Origin: Natronospira sp.
GTDB taxonomy: Bacteria > Pseudomonadota > Gammaproteobacteria > Natronospirales > Natronospiraceae
Direction of reading: 5' to 3'
NCBI GenBank assembly: GCA_003558125.1
Contig: PWMQ01000017.1
Span: 1 to 64,000, forward strand
Length of the DNA stretch: 64,000 nt
Shown here: piece after piece, positions 44,762 through 55,883 of the stretch
Layout: each line of letters starts with the position of its first letter
Position numbering within the stretch: the stretch's first letter is position 1
Notes under the pieces: generated by a model
Seen by the model: only the letters and a program-made list of their open reading frames with translations
Database searches by the model: none
What the model was told of the DNA's origin: nothing
Made by a program: the position numbers and the translations under genes

Positions 44762-47700
44762 TCACCCTCGGGCATTTTCCACCTCATCCCAGGCGGCCTG
44801 AAGCCGTTTGGGAGAGACCGGTTCCCGGGTACCCAGCTCCTGGGCAAACAGGGACACCCGGTACTCCTCGATCAGCCAGCGGTAACGGGCAAGCGCCGGT
44901 CGACCCTGCAGCTGCCCCGGCTCTTCGACCCGCTGCCGCAGCCTCTCCCACCAGGGACGTATTTCGGCGGCCAGTCTGGGGTCCCGGGGGTTGCCCTGCT
45001 GGAGCTTGTCCAGGCGGCGGTGGATTGCCTCCAGGTAGCGCGGATATTCTGCCAGTTGCTCTGGGGGCACCTGGGCCAGAAACCCGGGAAAGAGCAGAAA
45101 ATCCAACTGCTCACCCAGCTCCCGGCCGGCCTTGAGCAGGACGGGATTCAGCTTCCCTCCCAACTGGCGGCGAATATCGGCGTGTTTCTCCAGCACCTCC
45201 CCAAGGATAGCCTGCCAGCGCTCACCCGCAGCAATTACCTTCGGCGCCCCACGCCGGCACAGCTGCTCGAAATCCTCTGACTGCCGTGGCAGCTCGACCT
45301 CACCCAGCACCGCTTCATCAAAGGCCAGTCGGGCCACGGCCTCGCGCAGCTCCTGCTCGGTGCCCAATTTGCGAAAACGCAGGGCCAGACGATTCATGCC
45401 GCCCAATCCCCGGATGGCATCGGCCTGTTGCTTCAATCGAAACATGGCCAGACGCCTGACCCCGGCCCGGCTCATGGCCTCGGCAACTGCCCGGTCATCG
45501 TGCAGGACCAGGCTGGCCTCGCTTTCTTCATCTCGCAACGCCGGGTAGACATTGAGGCGGACGCCGTGGCGCTCCACCTCCACTTGCTCGGGCATGTCGC
45601 CGAAGTCCCACTCGCGAGTGCTTCGCGCTGGCCACTCGCGGCTGCCTTGCTCGCCAAAGGATTCACTGGCGCGGTGGCCATGACGATCCCGCAGGGCCTC
45701 CAGGTCCTCGCTCTCCTCAATGATGCGGCCGTCTCCATCCACCAGGCGGATGCCCATCCGCAGGTGATCGGGCAGCTGCTCTTCGCGCCAGTCGTCAGGC
45801 TGAATGTCGACGCCGGTCACGCGCTTGAGCTGGCGAGCCAGTGCCTGCGTCATCGCTTCTCCCGGCTCCATGCCGCCCAGGCCCGCGGCGGCAAAATCCG
45901 GAGCCGGCACGAACTGTTTTCTCAGAGTCTTGGGCAGCGAACGGATCAAGGCGGTGGCCCGCTCCTCCCGCCAGCCGGGGATCATCCAGTCCAGTTCGGC
46001 CTGATCCAGTTGATTGATCAGCGCCAGGGGCAGCACCAGGGTGGCACCGTCACGCTCACCGCCTGGATCGAAATGGTATTCCACCGAGACCGGAATGCCC
46101 TGGATGCGGACATGATCGGGGAAAGCGTCTTCAAGATTGTCCACCTCCCGGGTCATCACATCCGATCGGCGCATGCGCAATGTCGCATCAGCCGACTGCC
46201 CTTCCCGCTTGAGCCAGGCACGCAAGGCGGACCAGTCATGGACGTCTTCCGGCAGGCGCTGGGAATAGAAGGCCGCCAAGTCCTGCTCATCTCGGAGCAG
46301 GTCACGACGGCGACGCTTGGCCTCCAGCTCCTGCACTTCCTCCACCAGAGCCAGATTGTGCTTGAGAAAGGCCGGCTCGGAGGGCAGTTCACCTGGCACC
46401 AGGCCTTCGCGGATGAAGACCTCCCGCGCCTCGGCGGGACGGACCCGGCCGAAATTGATCCGGCGACGCCCCACCAGGTCGAGCCCGAAAAGACTGACCC
46501 GCTCGAAGCCACCGACCCGCCCCTTGCGGGCCTGCCAATGAGGTTCGAAATACTCCCGCTTGACGATGTGCGCCGCCGCCTGCTCGATCCAGGCCGGCTC
46601 CACCCCGGCCACGGTGCGCGCGAACAGTCGAGAGGTCTGGACCAGTTCGGCGGCCATGATCCACTTGGGGGCCTTCTGAAACAGAGCCGAGCCCGGGAAC
46701 ACCCAGAACGCTTGTCCTCGCGGCCCCTCATAGGCGTGTCCCTCACCCTTGCGGCCAACCTGGGTCAATAGGCCGGCCAGCAGGGCCCTATGGATCTCCG
46801 GGTATTCAGCAGCCTGCTCATTGCCGCGCAGTCCCATGTCCCGAAGCGCCAGGCGCAACTGCCGCAACAGATCCCCCCACTCCTCCATCCGCATTGGCGC
46901 CAGAAACTGCCGGCGCGCCCACTTGCGGCGCTGATTGCGAGAGAGCTGGCCGGTCTCCCGGCGATAGCGACGCCAGAGATTCAGCAGCGCCAGAAAGTCG
47001 GATTTCGGATCCGCATCCACGGCATGTGCCTCGTCCGCTGCCTCGCGGGCGTTGCTGGGCCGCTCGCGTGGATCCTGAATACTGAGGGCGGCCACAATGA
47101 CCAGAACCTCGGACAGGGATCCCAGTTGAGCCGCCTCAAGCAGCATCCGCCCCTGACGCGGATCCACCGGCAGGCGCGCCATCTTGCGACCGTCCTCGGT
47201 CAGACGCCGATTGGCGTCCAGTGCCTTCAGCTCTTCCAGCAGGCGAAAGCCGTCGCGGATCAGGCCGGCTTCCGGCGGGTCCACAAAGGGGAAATCATCC
47301 GGGTCGCCCAGCTTGAGCAGGCGCATCTGCAGGATCACGCTGGCCAGATTGCTGCGCTGAATCTCGGGTTCGGTGAACTCCGGCCGGGACTCGAAATCCG
47401 CTTCCGAATAGAGACGAACACAGATGCCCGGCCCCAGGCGGCCGCAGCGACCGGCACGCTGATTGGCACTGGCTTGCGAGACGCCTTCTATGGGCAATCG
47501 CTGAACCTTGCTCTTGTAGCTGTAGCGGCTCAGTCGGACCAGACCGGAATCGATCACATAGCGAATCCCCGGCACAGTCAGGGAGGTTTCGGCCACATTG
47601 GTGGCCAGCACCACCCGGCGACTGCGCCCGTCGGGCCGAAACACCCGGTCCTGGTCCTTCGATGACAGACGCCCGTAGAGCGGCAGAATCTCCACATTGC

Positions 47701-48628
47701 GAAACTGCTGGCGGCGCAGGTATTCAGCCGCATCCCGAATCTCACGTTCCCCCGGCAGAAACACCAGCACATCGCCCGGCCCTTCCCGCCACAACTCACT
47801 GAGCCCCCGTGCGATGCCCTGCACCAGGCTGAGGTCCTCGCTGTCGCTGTCCGGATCCTCCAGGGGCCGATATCGCATTTCCACCGGATAGGTCCGACCG
47901 GAAACGCTGATTACCGGTGCATCGGCGAAATGCCGGGAGAAGCGCTCGGTATCCAGGGTGGCCGACGTGATGATGATCTTCAGATCCGGCCGCCGGGCCA
48001 TCAGGCGACGGAGATAGCCCAGCAGGAAATCGATGTTGAGACTGCGTTCATGCGCCTCGTCGATGATGATGGCGTCGTAGGCAAGCAGATCCCGATCGGA
48101 CTGGGTTTCGGCCAGCAGCATGCCGTCGGTGAGCAGCTTTACCCGGGTACGTTCACTGACCCTGTCCGCGAAGCGCACCCGGTAACCCACCAAACCACCC
48201 AGCTCGGTGCCGGTCTCCTCGGCAATGCGGGCCGCCGTGCTGCGGGCGGCCACTCGCCGCGGCTGGGTGTGGGCAATGCTGCCCCGCACGCCCAGACCCA
48301 GTTCCAGACAGAGCTTGGGCAACTGGGTGGTCTTGCCCGACCCCGTTTCACCGGCAACGATCACCACCTGATTGTCGGCGATGGCCTCGCGGATTTCGTC
48401 CCGACGCTCGCTGACCGGCAGCTCTTCGGGATAGGCCAATCGGACATCCTGGGAGGCACGGGAGCGTGCACGGGCAATGGAGGCCTCCAGGCGTTTCTCG
48501 ATCCGATCCAGTTCGGTCGCCCGGTCACGGGCCCGTCGCAGACGACTTAGTCGTTTGCTCAGCCGCCTGCGATCAAGCAGCATGCACTCATCCAGGCGGT
48601 CTTCGATCGCCGAAACAATCTCTCTCAT
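44762..48628 (-). CDS. hrpA: ATP-dependent RNA helicase HrpA
   Basis: DEAH-box helicase of 1288 residues, close to E. coli HrpA (1300). A coiled N-terminal region (1-60) precedes the helicase core: Walker A GETGSGKT (93-100), DEAH (190-193), SATLDTERFS, and motif VI QRAGRCGRLGPG. Then come the HA2/winged-helix region, an OB fold and a long C-terminal extension characteristic of HrpA. In E. coli it acts in processing of fimbrial mRNA, and more recently in resolving stalled ribosomes. The start ATG has only a weak RBS. It stands 18 bp downstream of the mscS gene and may be read from it. Confidence 0.95.
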   Translation of the reverse strand: MREIVSAIEDRLDECMLLDRRRLSKRLSRLRRARDRATELDRIEKRLEASIARARSRASQDVRLAYPEELPVSERRDEIREAIADNQVVIVAGETGSGKTTQLPKLCLELGLGVRGSIAHTQPRRVAARSTAARIAEETGTELGGLVGYRVRFADRVSERTRVKLLTDGMLLAETQSDRDLLAYDAIIIDEAHERSLNIDFLLGYLRRLMARRPDLKIIITSATLDTERFSRHFADAPVISVSGRTYPVEMRYRPLEDPDSDSEDLSLVQGIARGLSELWREGPGDVLVFLPGEREIRDAAEYLRRQQFRNVEILPLYGRLSSKDQDRVFRPDGRSRRVVLATNVAETSLTVPGIRYVIDSGLVRLSRYSYKSKVQRLPIEGVSQASANQRAGRCGRLGPGICVRLYSEADFESRPEFTEPEIQRSNLASVILQMRLLKLGDPDDFPFVDPPEAGLIRDGFRLLEELKALDANRRLTEDGRKMARLPVDPRQGRMLLEAAQLGSLSEVLVIVAALSIQDPRERPSNAREAADEAHAVDADPKSDFLALLNLWRRYRRETGQLSRNQRRKWARRQFLAPMRMEEWGDLLRQLRLALRDMGLRGNEQAAEYPEIHRALLAGLLTQVGRKGEGHAYEGPRGQAFWVFPGSALFQKAPKWIMAAELVQTSRLFARTVAGVEPAWIEQAAAHIVKREYFEPHWQARKGRVGGFERVSLFGLDLVGRRRINFGRVRPAEAREVFIREGLVPGELPSEPAFLKHNLALVEEVQELEAKRRRRDLLRDEQDLAAFYSQRLPEDVHDWSALRAWLKREGQSADATLRMRRSDVMTREVDNLEDAFPDHVRIQGIPVSVEYHFDPGGERDGATLVLPLALINQLDQAELDWMIPGWREERATALIRSLPKTLRKQFVPAPDFAAAGLGGMEPGEAMTQALARQLKRVTGVDIQPDDWREEQLPDHLRMGIRLVDGDGRIIEESEDLEALRDRHGHRASESFGEQGSREWPARSTREWDFGDMPEQVEVERHGVRLNVYPALRDEESEASLVLHDDRAVAEAMSRAGVRRLAMFRLKQQADAIRGLGGMNRLALRFRKLGTEQELREAVARLAFDEAVLGEVELPRQSEDFEQLCRRGAPKVIAAGERWQAILGEVLEKHADIRRQLGGKLNPVLLKAGRELGEQLDFLLFPGFLAQVPPEQLAEYPRYLEAIHRRLDKLQQGNPRDPRLAAEIRPWWERLRQRVEEPGQLQGRPALARYRWLIEEYRVSLFAQELGTREPVSPKRLQAAWDEVENARG

Positions 48629-48646
48629 GAATAACTCGGAATCAGA

Positions 48647-49507
48647 TCAATGGCCTTGCTCGTCCGGGCCATCACCGTGACGTTCGTCGCTGACCAGTCG
48701 AATGGGAAAGGGCTCGGTCTCCGAGCCGGCGTAGAGGCTTCGATGGGGGAAGGGAATCTCGATCCCCTCCTCGTCGAAGGCTTCCTTGACCCGTTCGGGC
48801 ATGTTGTTTCGCAATTCCAGGAAATTCTCCCGAGTGGCCCAGACATTGAACTGCAGGTCCATGGAAGAATCGCCGAAGCCGAGAAACAGCACAGCCGGCT
48901 TGGGTTCGGTCAGGCAAAGCGGATAGTCGTCCGCGACCTTGAGCAGGACTTCCCGCACCCGGGGCAGACTCTCACGGTAGGCCACGCCCACCTTGAGTTC
49001 CAGGCGACGGATGGCGAAGCGGGTGAGATTGACGATCTCCGACTTGATCAGGGTCTCGTTGGGGACACGCACGAACAGGTTGTCGAAGGTCCTCAGCTTG
49101 ACCGACAGCAGGTCGATGGCCAGCACCTCCCCGAGGGTATCGCCTACCTTGATGAAATCACCGATCTTGAACGGCTTCTCGCCGATCAGGAAAAGCCCGC
49201 TGATGAGATTGGACGCCGATGTCTGGGAGGCAAAACCCAGCGCCACGGAAAGAATCCCGGCGGCACCCAGGATGACCGTGAGACTGAAGCCCAGCTGATG
49301 CAGGACCGACATCAGAACCAGGATGACGATGCCGTAGAAGACCACGCGCCGCAACAGGGCTGTCTGCTGGGGCTCCAGATACTTCTCGCCCACCCGACGG
49401 GTAATGACCGAGGCGAGCTTGGCGAAGAACAGGCCAAGCAGCAACAGCACCCCGGCCCGGAAAACCTCCAGGCCGCGTTCTGACGTCAGAAATTCCAGGA
49501 TTTCCAT
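48647..49507 (-). CDS. small-conductance mechanosensitive channel, MscS family
   Basis: Inner-membrane channel of 286 residues that opens on membrane tension to relieve hypo-osmotic shock. Three hydrophobic segments (about 15-38, 55-75 and 76-105) with the Ala/Gly pore-helix pattern in VILGAAGILSVALGFASQTSASNLISG are followed by the beta domain (KPFKIGDFIKVGDTLGEVLAID) and an alpha-beta cytoplasmic vestibule. This is a compact form like YnaI-core or MscS itself (286 residues). Operon with a DUF432-like gene (16 bp upstream), a pairing that suggests a shared role. Confidence 0.93.
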   Translation of the reverse strand: MEILEFLTSERGLEVFRAGVLLLLGLFFAKLASVITRRVGEKYLEPQQTALLRRVVFYGIVILVLMSVLHQLGFSLTVILGAAGILSVALGFASQTSASNLISGLFLIGEKPFKIGDFIKVGDTLGEVLAIDLLSVKLRTFDNLFVRVPNETLIKSEIVNLTRFAIRRLELKVGVAYRESLPRVREVLLKVADDYPLCLTEPKPAVLFLGFGDSSMDLQFNVWATRENFLELRNNMPERVKEAFDEEGIEIPFPHRSLYAGSETEPFPIRLVSDERHGDGPDEQGH

Positions 49508-49522
49508 GATCGGCGGCCTCCC

Positions 49523-50353
49523 TCAGGCGAACAGGCTTTCCAGGGTACGGAACAGGCCCTGCTTCTCGGGCAACTGACGGGCCTCGCTGACTCGGGTGGC
49601 CTCCATCCCCGACGGCAGCTGCATCTCCTCCAGCTTCAGGGCCCCCTGCTTCCCATCGGCACTGCGCTCCATCACCATGGGCTGGGTCCAGAGTTGATGG
49701 GTGTTGCTGGCATAAACAGGCAGCAAGGGCACGGGCACGCTGAGCCTTTCGATCAGCAGGGCATCCTCGGCCTGATTACGGACAGTCACGGGGGATACCA
49801 CCCGGTGGGGCCGCTGCACCACCTCATCCAGACGCAGACGGGCCAGCGAACGGGTGGCATAGCAAAGCTCACCTTCCCGGGTATTGGAGCCGAACCAGGA
49901 ATCGGAGGGCCGATAACTGGGAATTTCACACAGCGGCGTGGACTCACCCAGAGTAAGCACCTCGATCCAGACCGAGGTACTGACATAAATGATGGTTTCC
50001 TCGCCAGGAGGAATGAATAGCGGCGTATCAGGCCGAACCACAACCGGCCTGTCCGCCAGGCGCGGGCGCAGGGTCAGCCCCCGCTCGCTCTCGCGAAAGG
50101 CAAAACGGGCCAGCTTGCAATCGCTTTCATCGATCTCATCCAGATCCAGAAATTCCAGATTGGCATCCAGCGGGTCCTTGCCCTCCCGCCAGGCCAACCG
50201 CCACTCCTGGCGCCAGCGTCGGGCCTGAAGATGCAGCGGACCGATCTTCCAGCGAAAGCCGTTCTGCCCTTCCGGCAAGTCATACCGCCCCCACCAGGGC
50301 CGCGTGTGGGTCTCGCTCACGTCCATGATCGCAGTGAGTTCCTCGGCGCTCAT
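49523..50353 (-). CDS. DUF432-like conserved protein adjacent to MscS
   Basis: About 276 residues, no signal peptide, no membrane segments, rich in beta-strand-like segments (FRWKIGPLHLQAR, LTLRPRLADRPVVVRPDTPLFIPPGEETIIYVST, WIEVLTLG). I recognise it, from memory only, as the DUF432 family, whose members often sit next to MscS channels in bacteria and archaea. No catalytic motif is evident. Its start overlaps nothing, but its upstream neighbour mazG overlaps its start by 4 bp (ATGA), placing it in the operon mazG-DUF432-mscS. A role in channel regulation is inference. Confidence 0.65.
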   Translation of the reverse strand: MSAEELTAIMDVSETHTRPWWGRYDLPEGQNGFRWKIGPLHLQARRWRQEWRLAWREGKDPLDANLEFLDLDEIDESDCKLARFAFRESERGLTLRPRLADRPVVVRPDTPLFIPPGEETIIYVSTSVWIEVLTLGESTPLCEIPSYRPSDSWFGSNTREGELCYATRSLARLRLDEVVQRPHRVVSPVTVRNQAEDALLIERLSVPVPLLPVYASNTHQLWTQPMVMERSADGKQGALKLEEMQLPSGMEATRVSEARQLPEKQGLFRTLESLFA

Positions 50354-51174
50354 TGTTCGCGCTCCTCTTTGCGCTTTTCCTCTGCCTTGGCTTCATCCCA
50401 ATAGCCGTCCATTTCCGCCAGGCTCACTGAATCCCCACCGGACTGTTCGCGGACACGCTGTTCAACGTACCGATAGCGACGTTCAAACTTGGCATTACAG
50501 CCACGCAAGGCTGTCTCCGCATCCACCTTGAGGTGACGGGCCAGATTGGTTACGGCGAAAAGCAGATCGCCAATCTCCCCTTCCAGGCGCTCATGGCCAG
50601 CGCCCTCTTCCATGGCTTCCTCGATTTCCCGGATCTCTTCGCGAATCTTGTCAAGCGGGCCGGTAGGGTCCGGCCAGTCGAATCCGGACCGACTGGCACG
50701 TTTACCCAACTTGGTAGCCCGCTTGAGGGCCGGCAGGGCCAGGGGCACGTCATCAAGAGCGGACTGCTCCCCCCTGGCCTCGCGTTCGGCCGCCTTCATG
50801 GCTTCCCAGTCGGCCGTCTGCTCTTCCGAGGATGCATAGCTGGCATTGCCGAACACATGGGGATGGCGACGAACCAGCTTGTCGGCAATACCCTCGGCCA
50901 CATCATCAAAGTCAAATCGCGAGGCTTCCGAGGCCATCTGGGCGTGAAACACGACTTGCAGCAACAGATCCCCCAGCTCATCCCGCAAGCCATCCATGTC
51001 GCCACGGCGGATGGCATCGTCCACTTCGTAGGCTTCCTCGATGGTGTAGGGGGCAATGGTGGAGAAATCCTGTTCCCGGTCCCAGGGACAACCGCCAGGC
51101 CCCCGCAGTCGCGCCATGATGGTTCGGAGTCGATCAATGGGTGGGCTCAGGGAATCGCCATCATCCGAGGCCAT
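50350..51174 (-). CDS. mazG: nucleoside triphosphate pyrophosphohydrolase MazG
   Basis: All-alpha NTP pyrophosphatase of about 274 residues with two MazG domains, as in E. coli MazG. The N-terminal one (about 15-125) has LRGPGGCPWDREQ, the metal-binding EEAYEVDDAI (a Glu/Asp-rich helix) and DELGDLLLQVVFHAQM. The C-terminal one (about 160-260) has IREEIREIEEAM and LEGEIGDLLFAVTNLARH. It removes non-canonical or excess NTPs and can affect ppGpp levels in E. coli. Translation likely starts at the ATG at 51174, seven bases after AGGAGA. A TTG two codons earlier is possible. Confidence 0.94.
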   Translation of the reverse strand: MASDDGDSLSPPIDRLRTIMARLRGPGGCPWDREQDFSTIAPYTIEEAYEVDDAIRRGDMDGLRDELGDLLLQVVFHAQMASEASRFDFDDVAEGIADKLVRRHPHVFGNASYASSEEQTADWEAMKAAEREARGEQSALDDVPLALPALKRATKLGKRASRSGFDWPDPTGPLDKIREEIREIEEAMEEGAGHERLEGEIGDLLFAVTNLARHLKVDAETALRGCNAKFERRYRYVEQRVREQSGGDSVSLAEMDGYWDEAKAEEKRKEEREQ

Positions 51175-51184
51175 GCACAATCTC

Positions 51185-51820
51185 CTATTGCTCGCGCATC
51201 ATTCGGCTCAATCCCACAATCATGGCAGCCGTGGCACCCCAAATGCGATAGCCCTGCCAGTCAATCTGATAATAGCTCAGTGCCTGCCCCCGCACGGTGA
51301 CATCCACGACCTGGTGCTGGTCTGGGTCAAGGGCATGGGCCAGCGGAACTTCGAACACTTCGGCGACTTCAAAAGGATCCGGAGCGGTCTGATAATCCGG
51401 CTGCAGCAAACCCACCACGGGGGCCACCGCAAAGCCGGTGATGGTCAGATAAGGCGGCAGAAAGCCCTCTACCCGGATGCCCGCGGGGCCAATACCCACC
51501 TCTTCCTGCATCTCGCGCAGCGCGGCAGAGACCGCATCGGCATCCTGAGCCTCGAAGCTGCCGCCAGGAAAACAGATCTGACCGGGGTGATCGGGCAAAT
51601 GATCGGTACGGCGGGTGAGCATCAGGCCCGGACCATCGGCACGGTCCACGACCGGCACCAGTACGGCCGCCGGTCGTGGCTGCTCCGGGCGCATCAGGCC
51701 TGCCGGCACATCGCCGTGCACGCCAAGCCTGGCTTCCCGAACCAGATCCGCCGGCGGGCGTGAACCCGCCAGCGTCGCCAGCAGACGGTCCCTGAGCATC
51801 CTGTCGCTCACGGTCGCCAC
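51185..51820 (-). CDS. nudL: Nudix CoA pyrophosphatase, NudL/YeaB-like
   Basis: Probable coenzyme A diphosphatase of about 211 residues. The Nudix box is complete: G-x5-E-x7-REMQEEVG in PGGSFEAQDADAVSAALREMQEEVGIG. The extended family-specific LTRRTDHLPDHPGQICFPGG (the NuCoA-type motif immediately before it) is present. The start is uncertain: a GTG at 51820 lies six bases after GAGG, but a TTG at 51832 and an ATG at 51799 are also in frame. It lies directly downstream of fumC, 8 bp away with the chosen start, and about 10 bp before mazG. Confidence 0.88.
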   Translation of the reverse strand: MATVSDRMLRDRLLATLAGSRPPADLVREARLGVHGDVPAGLMRPEQPRPAAVLVPVVDRADGPGLMLTRRTDHLPDHPGQICFPGGSFEAQDADAVSAALREMQEEVGIGPAGIRVEGFLPPYLTITGFAVAPVVGLLQPDYQTAPDPFEVAEVFEVPLAHALDPDQHQVVDVTVRGQALSYYQIDWQGYRIWGATAAMIVGLSRMMREQ

Positions 51821-51828
51821 CGCGGGCC

Positions 51829-53217
51829 TCAACCCTTGATCCCGCCCCGAGTAAGCTCCACGGCATCCAGCAGCCGGTCGAGATCTTCCTCGGACAGATC
51901 CGTCTCCGCCCGGGCCACGTCCCGGATGGGACGCCCTTCGGCATAGGCCTTCTTGGCCACCGCCGCGCCCTTCTCATAACCAATGACCGGATTCATGGCG
52001 GTCACCAGGATGGGATTCTTCTCCAGGGCTTCCTTGAGATTGCCCTCGTTGACGCTGAAACCATCAATGGCACGGTCGGCAAGCTGGGTGCTGCCGTTGG
52101 CGATCAGCTCAATGCTCTGCAGCAGGTTGTAGCCGATCACCGGCAGCATGACGTTGAGCTCGAAATTGCCGGACTGGCCGCCGACGGTAATGGTGGCGTC
52201 ATTGCCGATCACCTGGGCGGAGAGCATGCACACCGCTTCGGGAATCACCGGGTTGATCTTGCCGGGCATGATGGAGGAGCCGGGCTGCAGGGCCGGCAGG
52301 GTAATCTCGCCAAGACCGGCCAGAGGACCACTGTTCATCCAGCGCAGATCATTGGCGATCTTCATCAGCGACACGGCCACGGTCTTGAGCTGGCCGGAAA
52401 GCTCCACCGCCGTGTCCTGAGTGGCAATGGACTCGAACTGGTCCTCGGCGGCCTCAAAGTCCAGGCCGGTCCGCTCGGACAGGTGGCGGGCAAAACTGCC
52501 GGCGAACTTCTCGTGGGCATTGATACCGGTACCCACTGCGGTACCACCCTGGGCCAGACCGTAAAGGCGCGGCAGCGTGGCCTCCACTCGATTGCAGCCA
52601 CGGCGAATCTGGGTCGCCCAGGCGCCCATGGTCTGGTCGAAACGGACCGGCATGGCATCCATCAGATGGGTGCGACCGGTCTTGGCCACACCGGACAGCT
52701 CCCCGGCACGCCGCTCGATGGTGCCGGCCAGATGGCGCATGGCGGGCAGCAACCGCTCATTGACTTCCAGCGCGGCGCTGACATGGATGCAGGTCGGGAT
52801 CACGTCATTGCTGCTCTGGCCCATGTTGACGTCATCGTTGGGATGGACCTTGTCGCCGAGCTTGTCACTGGCCAGGCGGGCAATGACTTCATTGGTATTC
52901 ATGTTGGAACTGGTGCCGGAGCCGGTCTGAAACACATCCACCGGGAACTGGGCATCATGGCGGCCGGAGGCGACTTCCTCGGCGGCGGCCTGGATGGCGT
53001 CGGCACGCGCATCGTCGATCAGGCCCAGCTCACGGTTGGCGGCGGCGGCCGACCATTTCACCAGGCCCAGGGCCCGGATAAAGGCACGCGGCATGCGCAG
53101 ACCGCTGATGGGGAAGTTCTCCACGGCGCGCTGCGTCTGAGCACCCCAGAGCGCCTCTTCCGGCACCTGGAGTTCGCCCATGCTGTCCTTTTCGATCCGG
53201 AAACCCTTGCTCGACAT
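51829..53217 (-). CDS. fumC: class II fumarate hydratase
   Basis: Iron-independent fumarase of 462 residues, interconverting fumarate and malate. Signature GSSIMPGKINP near residue 318 and the family conserved TGSGTSSNMNTNEV and GRTHLMDAMPV are present, with KTGRTHLMD the second conserved region. The ATG at 53217 follows AGGAG. The same reading frame stays open for 538 more codons over the opposite strand of purB, but this part shows no protein motif and is rejected. FumC is the oxidant- and iron-limitation-tolerant form in E. coli. Divergent from purB across a 129-bp region containing a palindrome. Confidence 0.96.
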   Translation of the reverse strand: MSSKGFRIEKDSMGELQVPEEALWGAQTQRAVENFPISGLRMPRAFIRALGLVKWSAAAANRELGLIDDARADAIQAAAEEVASGRHDAQFPVDVFQTGSGTSSNMNTNEVIARLASDKLGDKVHPNDDVNMGQSSNDVIPTCIHVSAALEVNERLLPAMRHLAGTIERRAGELSGVAKTGRTHLMDAMPVRFDQTMGAWATQIRRGCNRVEATLPRLYGLAQGGTAVGTGINAHEKFAGSFARHLSERTGLDFEAAEDQFESIATQDTAVELSGQLKTVAVSLMKIANDLRWMNSGPLAGLGEITLPALQPGSSIMPGKINPVIPEAVCMLSAQVIGNDATITVGGQSGNFELNVMLPVIGYNLLQSIELIANGSTQLADRAIDGFSVNEGNLKEALEKNPILVTAMNPVIGYEKGAAVAKKAYAEGRPIRDVARAETDLSEEDLDRLLDAVELTRGGIKG

Positions 53218-53299
53218 TGTCCTGCTCCTGTTGATTGCGTGACTGGAAGTGAAAACGCCCCTGTCACCGGGCCGGGCAAGCCCTTGCAGCGGCATTCCT

Positions 53300-53319
53300 G
53301 ATAAAATGGTGATTTTATC
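53300..53319. promoter_or_regulatory. AT-rich palindrome between fumC and purB
   Basis: Arms GATAAAAT and ATTTTATC flank GGTG exactly, 8-bp arms and a 4-bp spacer, in the 129-bp fumC/purB divergent region. It lies 28 bp before the purB ATG and about 83 bp before the fumC ATG. It does not match the PurR or FNR consensus I know. It could be an operator or two overlapping -10-like elements. Confidence 0.55.
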
Positions 53320-53337
53320 ATTCCGCGAAACCAATAA

Positions 53338-54713
<1,376 letters not shown>

Positions 54714-54714
<1 letters not shown>

Positions 54715-55883
54715 TGACAGACCGGCCCTACAAGCTGCGCCTGGAGGGCCTGGAGCCGGCCCGCTTCCTGTCCCGCTACTGGCAGAAGAAACCGGCCCTA
54801 TACCGCCAGATCCTGCCGGGCTTTGAATCACCCCTGAGCCCCGAGGAGCTTGCCGGCCTGGCCTGCGAGCCGGATGTGGAGAGTCGCCTGGTCCAGGGGC
54901 CGCCCGAAGGCCCCTGGACCCTGAGCCAGGGCCCCTTCAGCGAGAGCCGCTTTGCCGACCTGCCGGAGCGGGACTGGACGCTGCTGGTCCAGGATGTGGA
55001 CAAGCACCTGCCCGCCCTCGCCCGCATTCTGGACAGCTTCGACTTCCTGCCTCGCTGGCGCATGGACGATCTGATGATCAGCTATGCCGTCAACGGCGGC
55101 TCGGTCGGCCCCCATGTGGATGCCTATGACGTCTTCCTGCTGCAGGCAAGGGGCACCCGCCGCTGGGCGATTGACCCCGAGCCGGCCGACCTCAGCCGCC
55201 GCGATGACTGCGAGCTGGATGTGCTCCGCCACTTCCAGGCCCGCGAGGAATGGCTGCTGGAGCCGGGCGACATGCTTTACCTGCCACCGGGCGTGGCCCA
55301 CTTCGGCCTTGCCGGCCCCGACTGCATGACTTTCTCGGTGGGGCTCAGGGCGCCGGACACCGCCGGCATGATTTCGGACTTCTCCGAATTCGTGACCCAG
55401 CAATTGCCTGAGGGGCATCGCTACGCCGACCCCGATCTTGAGCTGGACGAGGCCGGGCCCCGCCTGCACCCCAAGGCCATTCACCGGCTGCGGGATCTAT
55501 TCAGCACCTTGCTGGAGCGGGACAACGAGGAACTGGCCGACTGGTTCGGACGCTTCATCACCGAGCCCAAGCCCTGGCTGCGCGCCGAACCGGACCCCGG
55601 CGATGGCTCCCATGAGGCGCTGAACCAGGCCCTGGCCGCCGGCCGCACCCCTGAACTGCGCAGCGACATCCTGGCGATCTGGCGCGAAGGCCCGGACGGG
55701 CGGCCGCATGTTTTTGTCGATGGCGACATGGAGGTCTGGGATCGGGGCTGCGAGGCCACCCTGGACCATCTGCTGTCCCGCCAGCCCTTCCCGGCCGACT
55801 TTGATCCCGGCGCGGTTGGTCGTAAGCTGATCAGTGTCTGGCTGGACAAGGGACGACTGGAGTGGACCGATGAAAACGACTAA
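54714..55883 (+). CDS. roxA: ribosomal protein L16 arginine hydroxylase (cupin/JmjC), YcfD/RoxA-like
   Basis: 2-oxoglutarate/Fe(II) oxygenase of 389 residues hydroxylating an Arg of 50S protein L16. The JmjC iron ligands are His134 and Asp136 (GPHVDAYD) and His196 (PGVAHFG), at nearly the same positions as E. coli YcfD (125, 127, 187). The winged-helix C-terminal domain and dimerisation region follow. The gene couples to purB by a one-base overlap and overlaps the GNAT gene by 14 bp. Activity depends on oxygen and iron, so it links ribosome modification to aerobic growth (family knowledge). Confidence 0.92.
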
